From Mycobacterium lepraemurium (GTDB lineage Bacteria > Actinomycetota > Actinomycetes > Mycobacteriales > Mycobacteriaceae), in contig CP021238.1 in the NCBI GenBank assembly GCA_002291465.1, positions 868,001 through 932,000 on the forward strand: a DNA stretch of 64,000 bases. The letters run 5' to 3'. Position 1 is the stretch's first letter; each line of letters begins with the position of its first letter. The translations under genes and the position numbers were made by a program. Shown piece after piece: positions 36,209 to 46,192 of the stretch. The notes beneath the pieces are model-generated. The model did not search any database and had not been told where the DNA came from. It worked only from the letters and a program-made list of their open reading frames with translations.

Positions 36209-36520
36209 GTGAGTAAGGATATTCGAGTGGCCGACGGGCGAAAAGGCTATGTCATCCTCACCGAGGCCATCAAAGATCCGGAGGGCATGAAGGCCTACGC
36301 GAAGGCCGCCGGATCGGCGATGAGCGGCGCCACCGTGCTTGCCGTGGACACCGCGCCCACCGTCATCGAGGGCACCTGGCACGGCGACCAGACCGCCGTC
36401 CTGGAATTCGAATCGGTGGACGCGGCCCGGGCGTGGTATGAGTCCGAGGGCTACCAGAAAGCCGCGAAGCTGCGCCAGGCGGCGGCCGGCTGCAACGCGG
36501 TCATCCTCGCCGGCTTCTAA
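36209..36520 (+). CDS. DUF1330 family protein
   Basis: 103 residues from GTG 36209, two bases after the ferredoxin stop. KGYVILTEAIKDPEGMKAYAKAAGSAMSGATVLAVDTAPTVIEGTWHGDQTAVLEFESVDAARAWYESEGYQKAAKLRQAAA shows the DUF1330 dimeric alpha-beta barrel signature, including the FxSxxxAxxWYxSxxYQ element. No reaction is established for the family. Its tight spacing suggests it belonged to the P450-ferredoxin operon. Confidence 0.88.
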   Translation: MSKDIRVADGRKGYVILTEAIKDPEGMKAYAKAAGSAMSGATVLAVDTAPTVIEGTWHGDQTAVLEFESVDAARAWYESEGYQKAAKLRQAAAGCNAVILAGF

Positions 36521-36527
36521 CGGAGCG

Positions 36528-36728
36528 CTACTCGCCGACGATGGAGATGGCCTGCCGGGGGCATTGACGGACGGCCTCGCGCACGTCGTGTTCGTTCTCC
36601 GGGGTGACTTCTTCCTGGTGAACGGTCAGCATGTCGTCATCGCCGAACTCGAAGATGTCCGGGTTGATGCCCATGCAGACGCCGTTGCTCTCGCAGAGCC
36701 CCCAATCGACCTCGATCTTCTTCGTCAC
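36528..36728 (-). CDS. Ferredoxin, P450-associated, single cluster
   Basis: 66 residues from GTG 36726-36728 with AAGGGGG upstream. CESNGVC (C12, C18) and the late RQCPRQAI cysteine form the cluster pattern; INPDIFEFGDDDML is typical of the family. It lies 10 bp downstream of a P450 fragment on the same strand, its former partner. It is the third intact ferredoxin in the cluster next to a broken P450. Confidence 0.92.
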   Translation of the reverse strand: MTKKIEVDWGLCESNGVCMGINPDIFEFGDDDMLTVHQEEVTPENEHDVREAVRQCPRQAISIVGE

Positions 36729-36738
36729 CGTGACCCCC

Positions 36739-37023
36739 TTACCGAAGCACCTTGGCGGGCACGTTCTTCCAGCCCGCCACGTTTTGCATGGTCACTCGTC
36801 TGCAGCCCGCCCAGTCGACCTCGTAGCGCGGCATGAAGTCGAGCAGCCGCTCCAGCGCGATCCGGCTCTCCAGGCGGGCCAGCGCGGCACCTAGGCAGCT
36901 GTGGATGCCGTAGCCCAGGCCGAGGTGCTGAGCCTCGGTCTGGTTCCGCTCGATGTCGAAGGTGTCGGCGGCGGTGAAGGCCTCCGGGTCGCGGTTGGCC
37001 GCGGCGGCAACCTCGGTCGACTC
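36739..37023 (-). pseudogene. Cytochrome P450, C-terminal fragment
   Basis: The minus strand reads ESTEVAAAANRDPEAFTAADTFDIERNQTEAQHLGLGYGIHSCLGAALARLESRIALERLLDFMPRYEVDW and ends NVPAKVLR with TAA at 36739-36741. GLGYGIHSCLG is the haem-thiolate loop. Only the last ~94 of ~400 residues remain; the rest is replaced by the start of the acyl-CoA ligase gene at 37032, so a deletion fused the two loci. Confidence 0.85.
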
Positions 37024-37031
37024 GTCACGGT

Positions 37032-38463
37032 GTGAGCTCTTGGGAGACCATCCCCGAGATGGTCTTGAGCGCGGCGGACCGCTTCGGCGACGCGGAAGCA
37101 GTCGTCGACGGTCCGCTGCGCTGGACTTTCCAACAGGTTGTCGAGAGAATACGTTGCGCCGCAGGTGCTTTCGCTGAGATCTGCGCCGAAAAGGGCGATC
37201 GCGTCGCGATGTGGGCGCCCAATTCGGCCGAGTGGATCATCGCGGCGTTCGGATTGCTCACCGCGGGCGGCGTGCTGGTGCCGGTCAACACCCGGTTCAA
37301 GACCGAGGAGGCCGCCGACATCATCGTCCGGGCCAGGGTCAAGGCCGTATTGGTCCAAAAGGGTTTCCTCGGACAGGATTACGCCGCGCCGGCGGGGATC
37401 CCGGTCATCGGCATCAAGTCAGACTTCCTGCCCAGCGGCTCCCCGTTCTCGCGGCCGGTGAACGGAACCGACATTTCCGACATCATCTTCACCTCCGGCA
37501 CGACCGGCCGCCCGAAGGGCGCCATGATGAACCATCGCCAGACGCTGCGGATGTACGACGAGTGGGCGACACTGGCGGATCTTTCGCGAGGGCGACCGCT
37601 ACCTGCAGATCAACCCCTACTTCCACACCTTCGGTCTGAAGGCCGGGCTCATCACGTCGTTTCTGCGCGGCGCGACGATGCTGCCGGTCCCGGTGTTCGA
37701 TGTCGACACGGTGGTGGATCTCATTGAACGAGAACGCATTACGATGATTCCCGGCCCGCCGACGTTGTACCACTCGTTGCTGACCGTGCCGGACAAGTCC
37801 AAGTTGGCGACGTTGCGGGCCGGCGTGACCGGCGCCGCCGACATCCCCGTCGAACTCGTCCGTCGCATCCACGACGAGCTGCCGTTCCAGACGCTGATGA
37901 CCGGCTACGGACTTACCGAGGCCGGAAACGTGACATTGTCGGGGCCCGGCGATTCCTTCGAGGACGTCGCCACCACCGCGGGCGTGCCGTGCGAGGGGGC
38001 CGCGGTGCGCATCGCCGACGACGGCGAGGTGCTGGTGCGCGGCTACGGCGTGATGCAGGGCTACCTCGACGATCCCGCCGGCACGGCCGAGGCGATCGAC
38101 GCCGACGGCTGGCTGCACACCGGGGACCTGGGCACCTTCACCGAGACCGGGCGGCTGCGCATCGTTGGGCGCAAGAAGGACATGTTCATCGTCGGCGGCT
38201 TCAACGCCTACCCCGCCGAGATCGAGGTCTTCCTGCTCAACCACCCGGCCGTCGCGCAGGCCGCCGTGATCGGCGTGCCCGACGAACGGATGGGCCAGGT
38301 GGGCAAGGCGTTCGTGTTGGCGAACGCCGAGGTGTCCGAAAGTGACTTGCTGGCGTGGTGCCGAGAACGGATGGCAGGATTCAAAATGCCAAGGACCGTC
38401 GAGTTTCTCGACGAGTTGCCGCTCAACGCCACCGGGAAAGTCATGAAAGACCAACTCCGTTGA
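37032..38463 (+). pseudogene. Acyl-CoA synthetase (FadD-like), one frameshift
   Basis: GTG 37032 (SSWETIPEMVLSAADRFGDAEAVVDGPLRWTF). The adenylate motif IIFTSGTTGRPKGAM is intact. At ~37582 one T was gained (GATCTTTCGCGAG for GATCTTCGCGAG), so DLREGDRYLQINPYFHTFGLKAGL and everything after are in another frame, open to TGA at 38463. The C-terminal part has TGYGLTEAG, GWLHTGDLG, GRKKDMFIVGGFNAYPAEIE and NATGKVMKD (the catalytic lysine). Restored length is ~476 residues. It activates a carboxylic acid as CoA ester for the nearby beta-oxidation-like enzymes. The position before kdc recalls fadD16 (Rv0852). Confidence 0.88.
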
Positions 38464-38483
38464 ACAACGGCGATATTCATTCA

Positions 38484-39086
38484 ATGGTGATCGCATCGGA
38501 TTACCGGGTGCCGGATCCGACCCGGGTGTGGCCGCTGCTGGAACGCAACAAGGTGGCGCTCGCCGATATCGGCGTGCACCACGTGCTCGTCTACACCTCG
38601 ACGCACGACTACGGCCGGGTGCTGGTGATGATCGGCGTGCACAGCCGGGAGCCGATCGTCGAACTGCTGCGGTCGCGGGTGTTCTTCGACTGGTTCGACG
38701 AGGCCGGCGTCGACGACATCCCCGCGGTGTTCGCCGGCGAGATCGTCGACCGGTTCATCACCCAACCGCCGACGAACCCGCGGGCGCCCGGCGTCGTGGT
38801 GGCCGCGATAGCCTCGGTCAACGACGCCACCCTTCTGACCTCCGAAGTCAGTTCCGCCATCGACAGATTCGCCCAAGCCGGCATCCGGAAGACCTGGGTG
38901 TTCCAGGCCTTCGACGACGACCATGAAGTGCTGATCCTGCAGGAGTTCCCCGACGAGGACAGCGCGCGGGAGTGGATCGACCATCCCGACGCCGCGGCCC
39001 AATGGATGTCCGGGGCGGGCATCGGCGCCTACCCGCCCCTGTTCGTCGGCCGCTTCTTCGACATGATGCGCATCGGGGCGGACTGA
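38484..39086 (+). CDS. Hypothetical protein with duplicated ferredoxin-like (dimeric alpha-beta barrel type) halves
   Basis: 200 residues from ATG 38484; TTG 38460, overlapping the ligase stop as TTGA, is the alternative. Two halves look alike: a V/I-rich strand, then FxxFPD/GVHSRE, then a helix ending xWxDxxGxxD-like (VLVYTSTHDYGRVLVMIGVH...FFDWFDEAGV and TWVFQAFDDDHEVLILQEF...AAQWMSGAGI). This duplication and the segments recall antibiotic-monooxygenase or EthD-type barrels, but I cannot name a function. Probably part of the ligase operon. Intact. Confidence 0.7.
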   Translation: MVIASDYRVPDPTRVWPLLERNKVALADIGVHHVLVYTSTHDYGRVLVMIGVHSREPIVELLRSRVFFDWFDEAGVDDIPAVFAGEIVDRFITQPPTNPRAPGVVVAAIASVNDATLLTSEVSSAIDRFAQAGIRKTWVFQAFDDDHEVLILQEFPDEDSAREWIDHPDAAAQWMSGAGIGAYPPLFVGRFFDMMRIGAD

Positions 39087-39096
39087 GGATCCGCCG

Positions 39097-39282
39097 GTGT
39101 TCGTGTGCCTGTGCAACGGGGTCACCAGCCAGACCGTGACCGAGGCCGTGCAGTGCGGCGCGTCGACCACCAACGAAGTCGCTCGGGCATGCGGAGCCGG
39201 CGCCGATTGCGGCCGCTGCCTGCGCACCGCGCAGGCCATCCTGCGATCCTCGTCCGGCAATCGAACACCGAACTCGATCTAG
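39097..39282 (+). CDS. Bfd-like [2Fe-2S] ferredoxin
   Basis: 61 residues from GTG 39097. It has CLC near the N-terminus (C4, C6) and CGRCL later (two Cys separated by two residues), the four-cysteine BFD-like [2Fe-2S] fold of bacterioferritin-associated ferredoxin. In bacteria Bfd reduces bacterioferritin to release iron; stand-alone relatives accompany oxygenases. It lies 10 bp after the previous gene and overlaps the kdc stop tail to tail by four bases. Intact. Confidence 0.88.
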   Translation: MFVCLCNGVTSQTVTEAVQCGASTTNEVARACGAGADCGRCLRTAQAILRSSSGNRTPNSI

Positions 39283-40964
39283 CGGCGCGGTCTGCCGTCC
39301 GGTGGGGTCGGTCGCACGAGTTCGACCAGCAGCCGCGGGATCTCGAGCCGCGGCAGCACCACCTCGACCAGCACCATCTGGTCTTGGTGCCGCGCGGCGG
39401 CCGTCAACGCGTCATCGAGTTCGCCGTAGGTCTGCACCCGGAACGCCAGGTGTTCGGTGACGCCCAACGCGTTGGGGACCTCCGTCCACTTCCACCCGAC
39501 GATGTCGTTGTAGGGCGCCGTCTCGCCGTGGATCGCCCGCTCGACGGTGTAGCCGTCGTTGTTGACCACCACGATGACGGGGGAAAGCCCTTCGCGGGCA
39601 AAGGTGCCGAGCTCTTGGATGGTCGACTGCGCGGCGCCGTCCCCGATCAGCAGCACCGTTCGGCGGTCCGGATGCGCCACTGCGGCGCCGAGCGCGGCGG
39701 GCAGCGTGTAACCGATTGAGCCCCAAAGCGGTTGGCCGATGAAGGTGACTCTCTGTGGCAACCGGTGGTCTGCCATGCCGTAGAAGGAGGTGCCCTGGTC
39801 GGCCAGCACCACGTTGCCCGGTGTGAGGGCCGTGCACACCCTGTCCCACACCATCTTCTGGGTCAGTGGTTGCTCGCGGGGTGGGGGCGGCGGCAGCGGC
39901 TCGGCCGGCGGCGAGGCCACCGGCGGCGAGGAGACCCGGCGCCGTGTGAGGATCGCGGTCAGCGCCTGAAGCGCTTCGCCCATCTCCAACGGCGCGAACA
40001 CCTCTCCGGCCACGCTGCTTTGGTACTGGCCGACGTCGATGGTCCGGGCCGGGTCGATCCGCTGGCTGAAGAAGCCGCTGACCATGTCGGTGAACACCAC
40101 CCCGGCGGTGACCAACACGGGTGCCTCTTCGATCGCGGTGCGCACCGCCGGCGCGCTGGCCGAGCCCGCGTAGATGCCCAGGAAGTTCGGTGAGCTCTCG
40201 TCGAGCAGACTCTTGCCCCACATCAGCGTGGCGTGCGGCACCACGTCGGCCGCCAGCAGCGCCTCGAGCTCCTTGATCGCCTGCAGCCGGTGCACCAGCA
40301 GGTCGGCCAGCACGGTGATCCGGTGCTCGCCGATGAGTGCCGCGGCGGCCTCGGTGAACATCGCCAGCGCGCGGGGGCTGGTGCCGCCGGTGTAGCGGGG
40401 CAGCGGAGCCTCGGGTGGCTCGGTGGGGAAGCGGGCCACGTCGGTGGACAGCAGGATGTAGCCGGGTCGCTTCTGCTCGCGCACCTCCGACAGCACCCGG
40501 TCGATCTCTCTGCGCGCCGTTGCCGGCATGAGATTTGCTTGAGCGCAAGTGATTTCGCGGCTTACCCGGAAGAAGTGCTCGAAGTCCCCGTCGCCCAGCG
40601 AATGGTGCAGCGCGCGCCTGGTGCCCTGCGCGTCTTTCGACGGGCCGCCGACGATGTGCACCACCGGCACCTGCTCAGCGTAACTGCCCGCCACCGCGTT
40701 GGCCGCAGACAGCTCGCCGACCCCGAATGTCGTTACCAGCGCCGACATTCCGCGCAGCCGGCCGTATCCGTCTGCGGCGTAGCCGGCGTTGAGCTCGTTA
40801 GCGTTGCCGACCCAGCGCAGCCTGGGGTGGGCGACGATGTGGTCGAGGAACTCGAGGTTGTAATCACCCGGGACGCCGAAGATCTCCGAGACGCCGAGTT
40901 CGGCGAGGCGGTCCAACAGGTAGTCACCGACGGTGTATGCGGGTTCGGTCGCAGCATCAGTCAC
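39279..40964 (-). CDS. kdc: Branched-chain/aromatic alpha-keto-acid decarboxylase (Kdc, Rv0853c)
   Basis: 561 residues, matching M. tuberculosis Kdc (560). A thiamine-diphosphate enzyme: [21 protein letters not shown] with the ThDP-activating Glu in [16 protein letters not shown], the HH pair in [16 protein letters not shown] and the Mg-ThDP motif [17 protein letters not shown]...VVVNNDGYT. It decarboxylates alpha-keto acids to aldehydes and is activated by keto acids in the known homologue. The frame opens at 41036 but GTG 40962-40964 ([17 protein letters not shown]) gives the family N-terminus. Divergent from the Rv0854-like gene. Intact. Confidence 0.95.
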   Translation of the reverse strand: MTDAATEPAYTVGDYLLDRLAELGVSEIFGVPGDYNLEFLDHIVAHPRLRWVGNANELNAGYAADGYGRLRGMSALVTTFGVGELSAANAVAGSYAEQVPVVHIVGGPSKDAQGTRRALHHSLGDGDFEHFFRVSREITCAQANLMPATARREIDRVLSEVREQKRPGYILLSTDVARFPTEPPEAPLPRYTGGTSPRALAMFTEAAAALIGEHRITVLADLLVHRLQAIKELEALLAADVVPHATLMWGKSLLDESSPNFLGIYAGSASAPAVRTAIEEAPVLVTAGVVFTDMVSGFFSQRIDPARTIDVGQYQSSVAGEVFAPLEMGEALQALTAILTRRRVSSPPVASPPAEPLPPPPPREQPLTQKMVWDRVCTALTPGNVVLADQGTSFYGMADHRLPQRVTFIGQPLWGSIGYTLPAALGAAVAHPDRRTVLLIGDGAAQSTIQELGTFAREGLSPVIVVVNNDGYTVERAIHGETAPYNDIVGWKWTEVPNALGVTEHLAFRVQTYGELDDALTAAARHQDQMVLVEVVLPRLEIPRLLVELVRPTPPDGRPRR

Positions 40965-41029
40965 AGGCACGACGGTACGCTCGGTCGAATCCCGTCCGGG
41001 CGCGACGCCGTCCAAGTATCGTGCGGGCC

Positions 41030-41473
41030 ATGGCACTCAAAGAATCCCGCGACATCGTCATCGAAGCCAGTCCGGAGGAGATTCTGGACGTCATCGCCGA
41101 TTTCGAATCGATGCCGCAATGGTCGGAGCCGCACCAGAGCGCCGGGGTCCTGGCGACCGGCGAAGACGGACGGCCCAGCCAGGTCAGGATGAAGGTCAAG
41201 GTCGCCGGGATCACCGACGAGCAGGTCGTCGCCTACACCTGGGCGGACAACGCGGTGAGCTGGACGCTGGTCAGCTCGTCGCAGCAGAAGGCGCAGGACG
41301 GGAAGTACACCCTGGTGCCGCAGGGCGACGCGACGCTGGTCAAGTTCGAGCTTGTCGCGGACCCGAACGTGCCGCTGCCGGGGTTCGTGCTCAGGCGCGC
41401 CGTGAAGGGCACCATCGACTCCGCGACCAAGGCGCTGCGCCAGCAGGTGCTTGAGGTGAAAAAGGGCAAGTAG
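41030..41473 (+). CDS. SRPBCC (polyketide cyclase/START-like) protein, Rv0854-like
   Basis: 147 residues, the length of Rv0854. [40 protein letters not shown] is the N-terminal strand and helix pair of the hot-dog-like SRPBCC ligand-binding fold; the C-terminal long helix is [25 protein letters not shown]. It binds an unknown hydrophobic ligand. Start ATG 41030. Two related genes follow at 42613 and 43084. Intact. Confidence 0.92.
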   Translation: MALKESRDIVIEASPEEILDVIADFESMPQWSEPHQSAGVLATGEDGRPSQVRMKVKVAGITDEQVVAYTWADNAVSWTLVSSSQQKAQDGKYTLVPQGDATLVKFELVADPNVPLPGFVLRRAVKGTIDSATKALRQQVLEVKKGK

Positions 41474-41478
41474 ACGCG

Positions 41479-42555
41479 GTGAGCAGCGGAGGGCCGCTGG
41501 CCGGGGTGAGGGTCATCGAATTGGGCGGCATCGGCCCGGGGCCACATGCGGGGATGGTGCTCGCCGATCTGGGGGCCGACGTGGTGCGGGTGCGCCGGCC
41601 CGGCATGGCGGCCATGCCGTCGGAGGACCGCGATCTGCTGCACCGCGCCAAGCGGATCGTCGACCTGGACGTCAAAGCCCGACCGGGCGCTGCTGGACCT
41701 GGCCGCGAAAGCCGATGTGCTGCTGGACTGTTTCCGCCCCGGCACCTGCGAGCGACTCGGCATCGGTCCCGACGACTGCGCGGCGGTCAACCCGCGGCTG
41801 ATCTTCGCGCGCATCACCGGCTGGGGGCAGGACGGGCCGCTGGCGCAGACGGCCGGCCACGACATCAACTATCTGTCGCAGACCGGCGTGCTGTCGGCGC
41901 TCGGCCACGCCGACCGTCCGCCGCTCCCGCCGCTGAACCTGGTCGCCGACTTCGGCGGCGCTCGATGCTGGTGCTGCTCGGCATCACCGCCGCTCTCTAC
42001 GAACGGGAACGCTCGGGCCGCGGGCAGGTGATCGACGCGGCGATGGTAGACGGGGTCAGCCTGCTGGCCCAGATGATGTGGACGATGAAGTCCACTGGCG
42101 CACTGCGCGACCGGCGCGAATCGTTTCTGCTCGACGGCGGTGCCCCGTTCTACGGCTGTTACGAGACCGCCGACGGCAAGTACGTCGCGGTCGGCGCCAT
42201 CGAGCCGCAATTCTTCGCGGCGTTGCTCGACGGGCTTGGCCTGTCACCGAAGGAGGTGCCCGGCCAGCTTGACCGGGATTCCTACCCACGGATGCGCGAG
42301 ATTTTCACCCAGCGGTTCGCCGGCCGAACCCGTGACGAATGGGCGCGAGTCTTCGCCGGCACCGACGCGTGCGTCACCCCGGTGCTGACGTGGAGTGAGG
42401 CGGCCGCGAGCGAGCACCTGCGGGCGCGGTCCACGGTGATCACCGCCCACGGGGTCGACCAGGCCGCGCCCGCCCCACGCTTTTCGCATACCCCCGCCCG
42501 GTCGGTCGGGCGACCGCCCGCGACAACCACGCCGCTGGACGAAATCAACTGGTAA
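41479..42555 (+). pseudogene. far: Alpha-methylacyl-CoA racemase/CoA-transferase family III (Far, Rv0855) with compensating frameshifts
   Basis: The frame looks open for 358 codons, but residues ~67-165 are nonsense. One G was gained at ~41692 (CGACCGGGCGCTG for CGACCGGCGCTG) and one lost at ~41961 (GGCGGCGCTCG for GGCGGCGGCTCG). The correct middle ([26 protein letters not shown]... [21 protein letters not shown]... [13 protein letters not shown]) lies in another frame. The scrambled part holds the family's catalytic His (GHDINY) and Asp (ADFGG), so the enzyme must be dead although no stop codon appears. Outer parts ([47 protein letters not shown]) are normal. Confidence 0.88.
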
Positions 42556-42612
42556 AACGCCGGTTACATCGAACTGTTCCGCGCCGGCAGCGGCGTTGCT
42601 AAGTTCATCTCA

Positions 42613-43077
42613 GTGGCCGTAAAAGCATCACGCGAATTCGTCGTCAACGCGCCGCCAGAAGTGGTCATGGAGGCGCTGACAGATGTCGGCGTCCTGTCGT
42701 CGTGGTCACCGCTGCACAAACACATCGAGGTGATCGACCGCTATCCCGACGGCCGGCCGCACCACGTCAAGACCACCATCAAAATCCTGGGGCTGGTCGA
42801 CAAGGAGATCCTGGAATATCACTGGGGTCCCGACTGGGTGGTCTACGACGCCAAAGGCACCTCGCAGCAACACGGCCAGCACGTCGAATACAACCTCAAA
42901 CCCGAGGGCGGCGGCCAGACCCGGGTCCGCGTCGACGTCACCGTCGAACCCGGCTGCCCCATGCCCGCGTTCATCGTCCGGCGGGCGAGCGAGAACGTCC
43001 TCGACGCCGCGATGAAGGGATTGCAGGAATTGGTGATGCGCGCCAAGGATTTGAGGGATTCGGGGGAGGCGGAATAG
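42613..43077 (+). CDS. SRPBCC family protein (Rv0856/Rv0857-like)
   Basis: 154 residues from GTG 42613. AVKASREFVVNAPPEVVMEALTDVGVLSSWSPLHKHIEVIDRYPDGRPHHVKTTIKILGLVDKEILEYHWGPDW shows the same fold as Rv0854. The third copy at 43084 is a close paralogue (same N-P/APPxVxMEALAD-xxxxSWS and YPDGRPHHV motifs), indicating tandem duplication. Ligand unknown. Intact. Confidence 0.88.
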   Translation: MAVKASREFVVNAPPEVVMEALTDVGVLSSWSPLHKHIEVIDRYPDGRPHHVKTTIKILGLVDKEILEYHWGPDWVVYDAKGTSQQHGQHVEYNLKPEGGGQTRVRVDVTVEPGCPMPAFIVRRASENVLDAAMKGLQELVMRAKDLRDSGEAE

Positions 43078-43083
43078 TCGGCC

Positions 43084-43538
43084 GTGGCCGTGCAAGCGTC
43101 GTCGGAAATCGTCATCGGCGCGCCTCCGGCGGTGATCATGGAGGCGCTCGCCGACATGGACGCGGTGCCGTCGTGGTCGTCGGTGCACAAGCGGGTCGAG
43201 GTCATCGACAAGCATCCCGACGGCAGGCCGCACCACGTGCGGGTCACGATCGCGGTGGTCGGAATCCATGACACCGAACTGCTCGAACACCACTGGGCCC
43301 CGACTGGATGGTGTGGAACGCCGACAGGACGGCCCAGCAACACGGTCGGCACGGCGAGTACAACCTGAGCCGGCTCGGCGACGACAAGACCCGGGTGCGC
43401 TTCACCATCACGGTCGAACCGTGGGTGCCGCTACCGGAATTCTGGGTCAGGCGGGCCCGCAAGAAGATCCTGCACGCCGCGCTGGAAGGGCTGCGCAAGC
43501 GGGTGATGACGCCGGAGGCGTTCGGCCGGGCTGACTGA
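43084..43538 (+). pseudogene. SRPBCC family protein, paralogue, frameshifted
   Basis: GTG 43084, six bases after the previous stop. AVQASSEIVIGAPPAVIMEALADMDAVPSWSSVHKRVEVIDKHPDGRPHHVRVTIAVVGIHDTELLEHHW, then one G is missing at ~43299 (TGGGGCCCC to TGGGCCCC). The rest, MVWNADRTAQQHGRHGEYNLSRLGDDKTRVRFTITVEPWVPLPEFWVRRA to FGRAD, is in a second frame ending at TGA 43538. Restored length is ~151 residues. Confidence 0.88.
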
Positions 43539-43539
43539 C

Positions 43540-44687
43540 TTAGCCGGCGCCGCGCAGCGCGGCCAGCCGCCAGATCGCCTCGTCGAGGGTGTCGTCGGGT
43601 TTACAGAAGGTGAAGCGCACCAAGTGATTCCACACGTCGGCAGGCCCGTGCGCTCCGGCCGGGTCGCAGAAGGGCGACAACGGGATCTCGGCCACCCCAC
43701 CTTCCCCGGCAGCGCCGCGCAGAACGCCACGCTGTCGTCGTAGCCCAGCGGGCGCGGGTCGGCGCACAGGAAATAGGTGCCGGCGCTGTCGTGCACCTCG
43801 AACCCATGTCGATCAGCCCGGCGGCCAGCCGGTCCCGGCGGGCCCGCAGACGGTCGCGCAGATCAGCCACCCAGGCGTCCTGCGTCTCCAACGCCAACGC
43901 CACCGCCGGCTGGAACGGGGCACCCCCGACATAGCTCAGGTACTGCTTGGCGGCGCGTACTCCGGCGATGAGATGTGCTGGGCCGCAAGCCCATCCGATC
44001 TTCCAGCCGGTGCAGTTGAACATCATGGCTGCGCTGGCGATGGTGATCGTCCGCTCGGCCATGCCGTCGAAGACCAGATGCTCGTACACCTCGTCGGTGA
44101 TCACCAGCAGGTCGGACTTCACCGCGACCTCGGCGATGGCCGCCAGTTCGGCGGCATCGAGCACCGTGCCGGTCGGATTGTGTGGCGAGTTGACGATCAG
44201 CGCGCGGGTGCGCGGCGTCACCGCGCGCCGCAGTGCGTCGGCGTCCAGGGCGAAACCGCGGCCGTGGGGGACCAGCGGCACCGCGACCCGCTGGGCGGAG
44301 GCCATCGCGATCACCGGCGCGTAGGAGTCGTAGAACGGCTCGATGAGCAGGACCTCGGAGCCGGGTTCGACCAGGCCGATCACCGCCGAGGCGATCGCCT
44401 CGGCGGCCCCGACCGTCACCAGAACCTCGGTGTCGGGGTCGTACTCGATGCCGTAGCGGCGGTGTCGCTGGGCCGCGATGGCATGCCGCAGCGGCGCGAT
44501 GCCGATCCCGGGCGGGGTATTGGTTGACGCCGTCGGCGATCGCCTCCTGGGCGGCCTTGAGCATCTCCGCGGGCCCGTCCTCGTCGGGAAAGCCCTGGCC
44601 GAGGTTCACCGCCCCCACCCGCGCGGCCAGCGCCGACATCTCGGCGAACACCGTGGTGGCGTACGGGCGCAGTCGCGAGCCCGCCAT
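43540..44687 (-). pseudogene. dapC: N-succinyldiaminopimelate aminotransferase DapC (Rv0858c), three frameshifts
   Basis: Class I PLP aminotransferase of the succinylase route to diaminopimelate and lysine. ATG 44687 (AGSRLRPYATTVFAEMSALAARVGAVNLGQGFPDEDGP). Shift 1 at ~44525 comes from one extra C after NQYP. The middle piece (44419-43810) contains SPHNPTGT, DEVYEHLVFDG and the missing-lysine region NCTGWKIGW, where the PLP lysine is expected (xxTGWKIG pattern kept). Shift 2 at ~43805 (IDMG, one G lost) and shift 3 at ~43700 (one G lost) follow, then AEIPLSPFCDPAGAHGPADVWNHLVRFTFCK to the stop. Each is a one-base event in a G/C run. Confidence 0.9.
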
Positions 44688-44772
44688 GGTGGTCGAGCTT
44701 AGGCCCGGCGCGTCGCCGCCCCGCCGCTTCCCCGGCGCGCGGCTCTCCTCGGCGAGCGTCTCTGCCCGGCAG

Positions 44773-44794
44773 AGCGTGAAGTTAGTTTCACGCT
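44773..44794. repeat. Hairpin AGCGTGAA-N6-TTCACGCT upstream of fadA
   Basis: Perfect 8-bp inverted repeat with 6-bp spacer in the 290-bp gap between dapC and fadA. It has no T run, so it is more likely an operator or a decay remnant than a terminator. Confidence 0.5.
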
Positions 44795-44842
44795 CGGCGG
44801 GAAAGAGCCCGGCCAGCGCCTGGGCCTCGGCGGGAAAGAGCC
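44793..44842. repeat. Direct repeat CTCGGCGGGAAAGAGCC x2
   Basis: 17-bp identical copies at 44793-44809 and 44826-44842 in the dapC-fadA gap. Further down, CAACC-AACA-GGTTG (44872-44885) is a short palindrome ~90 bp before fadA and could be a repressor site. Confidence 0.5.
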
Positions 44843-44976
44843 AAGGCCTCGCTTACCTGCGCGGAAGTGCCCAACCAACAGGTTGAACGGGGGCCCTGTT
44901 AGGGTGGGTCCGGAACCTTGTCTTGAAGACGGATTCGCACCCTATTCGCCAGAACAGGCCAGAACAGGAAGTCGTC

Positions 44977-46188
<1,212 letters not shown>

Positions 46189-46192
46189 GACC

